A stretch of DNA of 64,000 nucleotides, from the NCBI RefSeq assembly GCF_014805625.2, contig NW_023998422.1, positions 5,527,932 to 5,591,931 of the forward strand, given 5' to 3'. This DNA comes from Glossina fuscipes. Taxonomy: Eukaryota; Arthropoda; Insecta; Diptera; Glossinidae. Below the pieces are notes generated by a model, which was not told the DNA's origin, did no database searches, and saw only the letters and a program-made list of their open reading frames with translations. Positions 14,801 through 27,000 of this stretch are shown here, one piece after another; position 1 is the first letter of the stretch, and each line of letters starts with the position of its first letter. The translations under genes and the position numbers were made by a program.

Positions 14801-16164
14801 CAACAATGTAATGAACACCTTAGCTTGATCATTTATGCAATTGCGTGTAGCTTAAGGGTAGTACTTTTAAATGCAGAAATCACATTCTACGGCACTACTT
14901 ACACTTTCTCTTGTTAAAAGAGTGACCAAACTAATTTGTACTAACAATACAACGTCATAAATAGTTCTTATTAGATCTGTTAGCGCGGTTTAGGTCAAAC
15001 TTCAAAATCTACTTGTTAAAGATTTTTTCTTCAAATCTTTTCATTGATCATCAAACGTATCAATTGAACAGATTGCTATGATCACTTTCCTTAGCGTGTA
15101 GTTCGCGACTTTCGAAAGTGATTTTGGGAGGCAATGCGAGTAAAGTAATAAAGTTTTCCCCTTATAGGCCTATGTTTTCAAAGTATTGTGTATTCAAAAA
15201 AAGGGAAAAAGAAAATTAACGAACCGTTTTACGCAGTTGTTAACCGATGTCCTTTGGTCATTTGTACAAACCTTGAAATCTGAAAGGCAAACGTATCAAT
15301 TAATTGAATAAATTCTTTTGAAAGCTTTTCCTTCGTTTACATTAAATTAATATGTAACTGAAAAATAATTACAATTTTCAGTGGATCCATTACATTTCCA
15401 AACTTTCTTTTCATCAATTTCGACCGCAACAGCCAACCAAAAAAAAAAAAAAACCGGGCAGCGACTACCGTGCAACATAATTTCGTATTTGGTTCAAGCA
15501 AAGCGATCTCCTCGACATTCGATACGACATAAATGATTCATTAAACGAAATGATAAAATTAAGAAACCACTCTTCTCTGTGTTGCTTTGTTTACATTTTC
15601 GTATGAGTGACTGTGCTTGTTATATTACGTAAATGTGAATAATATTCAAATGAGCTAATGAATCAATGGTGTGGATTGATGTGCAAAGAGAAAGAGAAAG
15701 AGAAAGAGCAAGTTAAAATTGTATTTATTTTTCCTCGTTTTTTTTCATCATTAAATCGTATTTGCACATTAAAAATTTTACTTTCCACAGGACAAGAGGA
15801 AACTTTTCAATTATGGCCAAAACAGATTTTTCATTGTGCAAAAAAGCGAAAAAAAAGAAAAAACAAGAAAAAATTTATTATTCATGTTGTGCTTTTAAGC
15901 TGATTTCGAAATTGTATGTGATTCTGTAGGTAATCATCTATTTGTTAAGAAACATGAGCAAACTTTTTAAGTACGAAATGTTGTTGTTTTTGTTTAAAAT
16001 TTGACGATTATTTTGTCCCTACTAAAGTATTACAAACTTACATTTCCTTTCAGGAATGGGTAGGGTTTACTATCCTCCGTACTATTTAGGTCTTATTAAA
16101 GCCAAAAAAGTCTAAAGAACAACTGAAAAGTATTATGGTAAACAGAGTTACATGGATAATAGAA

Positions 16165-16205
<41 letters not shown>

Positions 16206-19200
16206 AGAAAGAGGTTAATGACTTCTCAGTCATTTTACACAAAAACTGTGCAATCGTCTACGTTTCTCTCTTGCTGTCATTTATAAGCAAGAAGTAGGTA
16301 AAGAGGGTTCAAACTTTTGCTTGTTCAAGAGAAAAAGAATTTTGGTTTGCACATTATGCCAAAGCAAAGGCTTTAGTTAAACTCATCATGCATAGGAAAT
16401 TTACTATATTTGTCTAATATTTGCAATATATAGAAATCTTCATCGAAATCTTTCCATATTGAAATAGCTTTTGGTCCGCATTAATGAGGAAATCGATTTA
16501 CTCATTTATAACTATTGCTCTCTCTCTCTCTCTTTCTCTCCCTGTCTCTCTGTTTATTGAAATGAGGATGACTTTAATAGTCTTAAAATAGGACAAATTT
16601 GATACCTCCCCCTTTTTTTCTTTCTCTAGCTGCGTTAGGTTCTGACAAACTCGTTTTGAAACATTAAAGTTACACTTAAATTTTATTTTACGAGAGTTGT
16701 CGAATCAAATTGTATGGTTTAACCAGTCAAGTGTGTATAACGAATATATCGTCTGTTCTTTTTACAATAACAAAGTTTCAATTAGCAGACTTTGAACGAG
16801 ATCGTACGTATGGACTGCCAAGACCCGAAGAATGGCAACAAAATGGTATTGAATGGTTGAAAGGGCAGTCGATCAAAGGGCATTTCAACAAGTGCTATAC
16901 ATTGCAATTTGCTTGGCTATTTGGACAGGGGAAAGTCCTGTTCAAGATACCTGCTTCGCCTGCTTGCAGTGGAACAGCAACCAGCTTAGTGAGAATGTTT
17001 CAATCCAGTCATGTGTCAAAGCAATAAACAAGACTTCTTGCTTCGATACTTAATTATGAGCTAGGCGGGGCTCTTAGACTTCGCACGTGAGATATTAGAG
17101 TAAAACAACTTCTTCTTGACAAAATGTTCAATAAGTTATTTAAGCATAACTTTCAGAAAAGTACACATTTATTTGTGATATATGTGGATCCTTTTACGCT
17201 CTAACTGGTACCTTTGAAACCCTTTGTTCTGAGAAGATCTTGATAGATATCTTCGGATTCTCCCCGATGTACTATACTATTACTTACCTTTCAAATTGTC
17301 GGCATATTCACTCAAATCTATAGAACGCGCCCAACGTATAAAGCGTTGATTGGTCCAAACTATCGGATCAGTATCTACTGATTCTGACTGCACCCGTCTC
17401 ATAGCCAAAGTTTGACGATCATATTTGACAATTCGTAAGACGTGAATACCTATCGCGTGTAAAAAATAAAACAAAAGAAAACAAAAATCATAGAGACGCG
17501 GGTTAGTTAATAATTTAAAAAGAATTCTTCAATTCTTTTGCATTAGGACTTGAGTATTCAATTTCAGAAATCTTACCATGAACGATGCTCGCTTGATGAA
17601 ATTTACGAGTTACACCCAAAAATTTCTCCAATTCCTTTTTCGATAGCGTATCTAGCATCCGAGCGTCTACCATAGAGTGCATGAATGATTCGGCGTATTG
17701 GGGTAAACCAATATCGGGTAACCATTCTGATGCTACCCAAGTATGACCTAATTGCGTTATCATGGGATAACGTACCAATTCGGGTCGTCTCTGCTCTTCG
17801 ATAGCTAAACGTAACTTTTTACGATGCATAGGATGAGTTAAACCTAGACCATTTTCTAGCTCGACATCGTTAAGCTCCAGAAGTACTTTGCCACTTTTCA
17901 CATTCTCAGCACAACGTGTACTATATTGGGGCATGCCTAGGGCGACTTCAAGCCAAGCTAGAACCTGTGATGCTCGCCAACGTTCCATCGGTAGTGAAGA
18001 AGCCTCACGCAATAACCGAAGTTTCTCAGCATAACCCTCTTCGGAGAGGGGGCTCCAGGAAAAGTCGGTAACTTAGAAAGAAAAAGAAAGACATAAACTT
18101 ATTGATAATTTGCTTTGAAAAAAGTGTTTCAATCTATACATTCAGTTGCCCCATCTGCTGAGAGGGCCTTGTTTTTATTGCGCGATCTGGCAAATACACG
18201 GGAGATACTACCCCAAGTGCCGCCACGCGCGTTGCGAGCAGTAAAATTTGTTCCCGATTTAGCGGGAAATTTTCGAACCACAGCACCTGTTGCATCGGAA
18301 TCGACAGGCGAACCTAGTTGTTCTACGGATCTGAAAGCAGTGAGGTTTTAAAATTTTCTAAAATAAATTGAAACACCAGTGAACTGCGTACCTAGAATAT
18401 GCTGCTGAGTTTAGGGGCGATAAAGTAGGACTCCGTTCCTTAGGGGTTCCGTCTGGAAAGCAAAAATTAAATCATACGAAAGAAAGACGGAAATGCTCGT
18501 TTTGCCCTTACACTGATACGCGTTCTGACTAGATACTAAAGATATACTATCCGGATCTACAGTTATGCAGGGACCATTATCGCAAGTGCCATCGCTAAAA
18601 TTCAAATCACCGCCCGTACTCTCCCGATCACTATTATTCCTAAGTACGGAATCATTTGAACAGGAATTTCGATCGCCTGTTGTGTTTCCCGAACTGCTGC
18701 TAAATGCTGACAGCGAATTTGAATTGCCACGCCCACTATCATCGTTACGAAAATTATTGGTAGCAGTGTTTGGCAATTGATTTAGTAAACCCGAATTAGC
18801 TGAGGGCGGGGTTAGAGGGGCAAATGATAATAGACTTTCTTGATCAGAAAGGCATCCGGACATCTGTCGTCTTGCTTCTTGCAATTGCTCCTGCAATCTT
18901 TGCAACTGTATATCCCTAGCACTAAGCTGTTGAGCCAACGCTAACGATCTTTCAGCCTCGTCGCGTGCCTGTTTCAGTAGTTGCCATCGCTCTCGCTCAC
19001 GATCCCCCGACAACTTGGCATTATTTGTTTCCGTCTCTCTAACCCGATCCTGATAGTTTCGTATGAAATCTCGCAATTCTTGTTCTTTTTCGTGCAAAGA
19101 AGCACACAATTGCTTTACTTGACTTAGTAATTCCGATTTTTCCGCTTTCAATTTCTTGCGATCTAATCTCAGAGACATTAACTGATTGCGAACTGAACGC

Positions 19201-21056
19201 AATTCTTGTTCTAAGCGATCGATACGCTGTTGAACATTACCACCGCTACCGTCGGTGGATTGGCCATCGCCGCAGCTATTTGTATCAGAGAGATCAATGC
19301 CACCTACAGCACCTTCAGGCGAATTTTCAAGTAATTTCCTTAAGCGTTGTATCTCAGCATTAAGTCGTTCATTTTCTTCGCGCAATTTGGTGGGAGAGTC
19401 TGAAAAGCGGATAGCAAGAATTTATTATATATAGATGGTAATAAATAGAATTATTGGACTAAATATTTTCAATTTTTCCGCTATATATGACCTTTTTTGG
19501 GATCCTTTTTGGTAAAGGTGTGGATAACAGTAAAGCAGAGACAACTTACACATTACGTTATTAACATGAACACTTCTAAATCGAAGGGGAAAAGAATTTG
19601 GTATTCGAATTTTTAGAATGGTCTCTGAAAGCACTAGACTACTATACGCAAGCTCATGCTCACTGGTCGTGACGCTTGGATGATACTAATTATGGTGGCT
19701 TATGCAAAAAGGGTATCTGCGTCTTCAAAACGATAGAGAAGCTTGCTGGCGATTGTGAATTGAATAAGTCGCGGTACTCATATCATTGCGCCACGCCACC
19801 TATTTCGAAAAACAGGAATAGTGTTGAGAGCGTTAATTAGGAATTTTTTGTATATCTCATTAAGCAAACACTACTCGCTTAGTAGTTAGTATTTGATTAA
19901 TTGCAAATGCTGGCCTATGATTCGTACATTTTTGGAAGAGATGTTAATCGTAGTCTTTTGTTCTAGTATTCATAAGGCGTATTTATGTACATAAACATAT
20001 GTGTTATACATTTCTTCTATATCAGGGTTGGCTGAAAAGTTTTCGACCGAAGTGAGAAAAAATATTTTTCGTGCAAAATCCAACCTTATTCATAACAGCA
20101 AATTGCGGCTTGTCGGTTGGAAGAACAAAACGGACAGACGAGCAGACAAGCTTAGAATTAGTATTAAAAAAGAATGGGAATATCGCTGTAAATATACGTA
20201 CAAACTTTATATACCTTTGCGTCGCAAGTGGCGTAGGGTATAAAAAATGAATATAAGAGAAATTTTGTAAGCGTTTTACGTATACATACAAACGTATACA
20301 GGCCGCATAACTTTACGCACGTTTAGTTGATTGATGGCAGCCATTAAAGATAACACGTGTAATAGTAATATCGTTGGGCTAAAGCGAGAAATAGACAGAG
20401 AGATCTGGATCGATTTGAGCTACGATTCTGAATCGATCATAAAGCATGGGGGCTATCCAAAGTCTTTCAGGATGTTGCGTACATCCGCAGAAAGTTAATA
20501 TATTTTTGCTATATGCCAACCATGTGAGTTTTCTTTTGTTTTTATTCGTGAAGCGTCATTTTGCATTTATGCAAAGTTTTCGGGCTCGCCAATGGATGAC
20601 GTGAAAGAAGAGATTCAAGTATGTTATGAATGGATGAGATTTCTGACAAGTGGATGATTAATGGCCATTATGAAGGTAAATGCGGGAGAAACTTGACGTA
20701 TTCCAGGTAATTAACCGCTGGTTAATATTTCTGCGAATTGAGTTTAAATTTAGTTTTTTTTCTTCTCATACGAGAAAATGTAATTAGAACATAGCTTAGA
20801 CGATGGCATTGAAATTTCATGCACAAATACTTTCTTAACTTTTTTTATAGAATTTAATTTGACAGTCAGGTAATAATATGCTCTTTACTTTTTCTTTTAC
20901 ATGTAATAACTTTTGACATTACCAAGAGAATTCCCAAAGGATCATGCAAAACTTTTACAACAACAGCAAACAAATATAATAAACAAAGTTGAAAGTTGTT
21001 ACAACTAATTAAAGTCACATTACGCACAAACACGCGCAAATACATACATACATACA

Positions 21057-21089
<33 letters not shown>

Positions 21090-24000
21090 CATAACCACAC
21101 AACTACACATTTACACATATAAAAAAAAGGTAAAAAATAAAATTTCTCTAAGAAGAACATAAAAAAAAAAAAAACAAAACGATTAATATTAATATTTGTT
21201 TCGTTAAGGGGAAGAACATCTTGAATGAAGTTGTGTGTCGAAATCAAGAAGAAAAAAAAAAACGAAAGAAAGAGAAGAGGAATGAATAACATAAGTCCAG
21301 TTTCTCAAGAAAACATGAAAAGAAAACGAATTGAAAAAAAACCTATGGTATTGCGCTTTGAGCGCTAAAGGTTGAGGTAGCTTGTTATAACCGCTATATA
21401 CACAAAAGTTCATGTTCAGTTCAGTCGTGTATATAGTAATTGTGATAATAATAATAATAAGAAGGTTTTCTTCTTTTTCTTCTACTTTCTTATAGAATGT
21501 CTCCTCTAGCGTTTTGCTCTTAAAATACCGAATATGAAAAATGAAAAGAAAAGGAGAAAATCAACTAAATGTAAGAAGCAAATATGTGCACAGTTCATTG
21601 TAATTGCAAAGACAAAAGGATATGAAATTGTAAAAAGAAGATTAATATGTAGCGGGATACCGTAAAAGAAGGAATAAACACTCATTCAAGCAGACAGACA
21701 ATAAACTTACCTGCATGATAATTGTACTTTGTTGTATCGTTACGATTACGATTTCCATCGCAATTATTGATGTTGCTATTGTTCAACATGGCGGCAGTGT
21801 ATGCATAAGTATTGCTGATTGTCGTTGCTAGCGATGACGCGAATAATCCATCCGTGGGTGTGGTGATGTTATACGTATCGGTCGAATAGCGTGTATCCAT
21901 TACATGACCAAAAGAGGAGCATGCAATATCGTTGGCATTTTTCTTATCAACTGTTTACACACACATATACATAGTATATATAAGTATATGAAGGTAAATA
22001 AACAAATAAATGAAAAAAAAAGGGAAAATAAATAAATAAACAAAATTGGAGAAAGACGATAAATGTATATGTATGTGCATTATTGGTTTTTTCTTCGCTT
22101 CAGACACGTTGGGGGTTTATTCATTTTGTCAAGACGTTTGTAACAAGTAAAAGATAACTTATCTATCAACTATATACACTCTTTATTCTTATCAAATTTC
22201 GAGTTGATCTAGGCGTGTCCACCTCATATCCAGTGTCTATCCGTCTCTTCCTCCCTCTCACTTTCTCTTTCCTTCAAGGAAATTAGGAATCGATCAAGGC
22301 ATGTTGACAGTCTGTCCTAATAGTTCTAGGCATGTCCACATCATCTACTTGATTGACAGCCTGTGCCTCTTGCCAATCTAGTGTAAGCATTCTCCTAGTC
22401 ATAAGAACGAAACTATGTACCTAAGGTTAAGTAAAACATGGGAGTCTTATGCGCACAGGCTTGCAAATGAAAATGTTCCAAATCGGCCACAAGACAGCGT
22501 TAACTTGAAACACTTGGCCTTTATTTGCGCAATGCCTATACACCACCGCATATGCGTGGACAAACATTCCGATACAGAATAATTCTAGATCGAGCATATA
22601 TACAAAAATGGAAATGGATGTTACCTAAGCGCATCCAATAGTATAAACTATCGAAATTTAGTTTGTTCGTACTTTTCATTTTTCGTTTTCTTCTGAGATA
22701 AAGGGGATGCGTTCGAAGAACATATGTAGTTTTCTTACTTCTTCAAAATAAACAAATATTCGGCCACAGTCGCGTGTATTTATTTCATACGTGTTTCAAT
22801 TCAAACGTGTGAATATAGTAAACTTTATTAATGCATTATGTCAGTGTCCTGCAGAGCTTCAATATTTCTTAATCTAAATATTTCAACACATGTTTTTTCA
22901 ATAACTTCCAATGGAGAGCATGCAAGTATTACATAGAATCACGTGAAAGTCTCTCCATCACGTACCGAATTAAAAAAAATTCCAATGGCATTGTGCTTGA
23001 AGCGAACTTGTACTTTTCCACGCATATAAATTTTGATTGTTAACATTTGATATTTGCGAGCATTAGAAATTTATTAAGGGAAAATATCCTCTTACCCTAT
23101 TACCTGTAAAAATATTTCATTAACTACCGCAAAATTTTGAGGAGAAGGAGTTGCCGTGAAAACCGATGATTTACTATAAGAATTACTCTACAATCTCGCG
23201 CCGGTACGAATAAGACGTTGCATTGCATGATAAGCTTAATATATTCAAGGAAAATCCTTAAGGAAGCAGTTAGACGGCAATCACGTCAAATTATCCAAAT
23301 GCATCGTCTTTGTATTGATTAAAATCGATTGCCGGTCAATATATTAACTAATAACAGAATTTAAGGTTGCGTTATACGGGTATATTAAGCTTTGTGCAGA
23401 TGTATGCAATGCACAGAAGGATTTGAGATAGACGCCCTTCTGTTTATGCCGATCTACTCAAAATTACTTACTGAATCGAACCAAGCTGGTCTATCCAATT
23501 TTCGCCTATACGTCTAGTATCCCATTGCCCAAACTACAAGTTACAAATTTTGGGATATTTTAATGGAACTCAGATAGATCCACCTTTTATTATATCGATC
23601 GATCCAGGATCGCTAAGCTTTTCTGTCTATGTATCGCTATGTTTGTTTGTGTTGAACCTGCAGAGAGCAGTTATTGAGACATCCTGACGAAATTTCGTAC
23701 GCCAACGGATTTTGGCCTATGGACGAATACTATTGAGAGTGGTTTGGGTTGACCAATTTCCATATAACACATCATTTTGAGAAGAGGTTGTATGAAAAAT
23801 CGTGGAATAGAGTGAGGCGGTGGGCCGCTGTAGTGCTTTTACCAATTTATTATACACTCAGGTGAGGTTCGCTACACGTGTAATACAGAAATGGTCAGAA
23901 AGAGGGAGAGAAAAAGAAAAACTTGGAGAGTAGGGAAGTGGTCACAGACTAGCGGCTTTGAGACCAATTGGAAAACGTTATGCCTTTCCCAATTGAGCAC

Positions 24001-27000
24001 TCGTTATAGCTACGGCCACTCACTAACGCTCTGGTCAAATCGAAGTAATATTTGAACCCTCGAAACAACGACTTGTTTTACTCTGTTTCTTTTCTCTGTC
24101 ATCTTTTTTCAGGAGGGGTAAAATTTAATCACATATTTGACTTTTTTTCGAATTTTATGACGACATTTCGCATTTATGAGGCTAGACGAAGGGAATATTT
24201 AGTTGGTGCTCTCTTTCATCCGTTAGAGTCCACATTTAAAGGGGCGTTTATCATTTCCTCACTTCTTTGGTTATTTCTTTTTCATTAATTTTTATTAAAA
24301 AAAAGTAGAAACTTTTCTCAACCAATATCCTGCATTTAACTTTGACGGTTATTAAGGATACGTTTCAAGGTAAATTTATCTTTATTGCTTGCTTTTCAAC
24401 TTTATTTGATTTGAAACGATGATATCTCTTAAGAGTGCAATGATATATAAACACCTCTCACGCTGTCATGCTTTCTCAATAGTATTTATGCATGCGCATG
24501 CATATAAACGCACTTACGGTCATGAATGCAAGCAATTTTCAGCAAATGACTCGGGGAGGATGTGTGCAGATGGTTTGCGCGTTTTAAATGCCGAACACAT
24601 TGAATGCATTTGCTTGGCGCATCATATATCCAAATATCAAAAAGTTGTGTTCATTCTATGTGTTTATATATATATATATATATAGCTGAGCATATAGTTT
24701 GCTTTGCATATAATTGAGAAAATCCTATTTTTGTTCTGCATGCGGTTTTAATCAAATAGCAATCAAATTATATGCGCGAACACTCCGAGCTTCATATGAT
24801 TTGATCATTTGCATTTTTATTAAAGCAAGAGAAGAAGGAAAAAATTAAATAAAATTATATTTGTATATTTAAAATAACAATACGTGTGAAGACCAATCCA
24901 CCGGAGCAAGAGAAAATGGAGTGATATGTGATATCCGAAGAAGTGCGTGTGTTTGAAAGGCTTAACATAAGAAGTGAAAAGGCCATTGTGTGACTAGTTT
25001 TAAAAATTGCGTGTTATATGGGAAGTGATTGAAAAAGTGGTCCGATCCGGAACATTTTTAATAGCGTTCTTCCTTAGGCTAAAACACGACAGTATACCAA
25101 ATTTTCATTAAAACAGCCCAAAAATTGAACATAGGAATAGAAGATAGACATATGGATAGACACGCGATTCTCAATTGGTCGATATACCAAAAAGCAGGTC
25201 TATCTGAAGTTCTTCTGGGTGTTAACATCAGCACAAACTTAACAGACCCTTCCAGCATAACTGAATACGATTTCGGAATTTTACAGTTGAATAGTATAAG
25301 AAGAAACGGAGGATGCTAAAATGCTTTCAGTCACATCAATAAAAGACAGTTTCGGACAATGCTCTTTCTCCTAAAGATAGCAATTGGAAGTTTAGGAGAC
25401 TAGACTTTCAGGCAAGGATAAGTACAACCTCTGTTTTTTTATAGAACGTCAACAAATTGGCTTAAATGAACTAACGGTAAAATTTCTCAAATAACGATAG
25501 ATTATTGGCAAGGTAACGCATTCAGAAGTTCTAAAGGTGGATCTCGCTCGTCAAAACGAAACGCTTAAGATGGCAAATTTACCGACATAGCGAAAGCACA
25601 AACAGAAGGGAATAATCAATATTCAAGGAGCTAGCTGCCCCAAGTACAAGAACTATGCAAACAAGCGTATGAAAGAAATGTTAAACACGTAGGATATCGC
25701 ATATTACACATACTACTCAATAAGGTCGTAGGATGACACATAGAGGAATGACGGACTATTTATGAACCATTATGGTCAACCTTTAAATTTCCAAAACATT
25801 CAAAAAAAAAAAACAAAAACCATGACCAAAAATTCGACCAAAGAACACGTAGGATATCGCATATTACACATACTACTCAATAAGTACGTATGATGAAGAA
25901 GACGGACTATTGATGAACCATTATAATCAATCTTTAAATTTTCAAAGCTTTGAACAAAAAAAAAAAAAACAAAAATCACGTAGAATATCGCATACTACAC
26001 ATACTACTCAATATGGACGTAGGATGACGCATAGAAGAGTGATGTACTTACTATTGATGAATCATTATTATCAACCTCAAAATTTCCAAAGCATTAGAAA
26101 AAAAAAGAAAACATCAATTCCGCCCATTAACCATAAGTTACAGTTGTTTGATGTAGCGGTTGTTTTAGATATCGGTTTTTACCTATCGTAAGTCTTGCAA
26201 CTGCAATCTAGAAAATTTTTCCAACCTTTTCATTTTATAAACATATATTTTATATTATTTTTTAAATTAAATTCATTTTATATTTGGATTTTCTACAAAG
26301 AAGTTTTCCGTTTTATTAATTTTGCGCTTCATTAATGTTTATGGAAAGCAAATTTCTTGTCATATGCTTTCGCTGCAATAATGCAATGCAAGCTATATAA
26401 AGTCGACTCGTTTTTTCACACACATGTACATGCATTCATTGCGTTCAATACTTTATTTTGTTTATTTTTTTATTCAATTTCTTCAAAGAGAATGAATAGC
26501 AAGAGAGTTTGCACCCATTGCTACAATAGTTAGCGAAAAGAGCAGCGGGTATTACGTGCACTGTAGCTTGGAATGCATGCATTTTCATTAAACTTATAAA
26601 GAAATATTTCCTTATTTCTGTCATTTCTTTATAGATTTTTTTCTCTCACTCCCACTTTCTCTTCTTAATATTGCCCTCTGTCTCTCTCTCTATCTCTCTC
26701 TCTCTCTCTCTCTATCTCTATGTCTTTAGAAGAAAATATATTCTATATATGTCTACTCACATAATACATTTGCATATTCATAGAAGCAGCTCAACACTTT
26801 TTCTATTCACATTCTATTCTATAACACATCACTTATTCTGTTATATATTACATCACATTACACATATTTGCCCGAAAGAATTGATTGACTCTTAACTTTT
26901 ATCGTTACTCACACATTTCATCTCAAATACTCTGTCCTCAGTGCTCCTACAATTGCTTTGCTATTCTATGCTGCATTCGCATTATCCAGGAAGAAATATA

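Larger units (their letters stand above)
11543..17287 (-). other. Kazrin intron 8 (5.7 kb)
   Basis: It contains family A copies at 12590-13047 (minus) and 13452-13728 (plus), a (GA)n tract at 16167-16203 and a CT-rich tract near 16517-16552. 13,800-15,650 has no recognisable element; an 82-codon minus frame at 14570-14818 is unrecognised. 16710-17053 has broken frames faintly like a Tc1 transposase N-terminus. Confidence 0.65.
19400..21710 (-). other. Kazrin intron 3 (2.3 kb)
   Basis: Holds two minus-strand family A fragments (about 20095-20243 and 20375-20510) and a (CA)n microsatellite at 21041-21089 flanked by A-rich sequence. Nothing else is recognisable. Confidence 0.65.

Noticed and set aside
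18115..18351. 78-codon plus-strand frame
   Set aside because: Exact antisense shadow of kazrin exon 6; no plus-strand splice or domain support.
18565..18780. 71-codon plus-strand frame
   Set aside because: Antisense of kazrin exon 4.
23101..23120. Possible recursive-splice (ratchet) sites in the long introns
   Set aside because: I looked on the gene strand for a pyrimidine tract followed by CAG/GTAAGT and found none outside the annotated exon donors.
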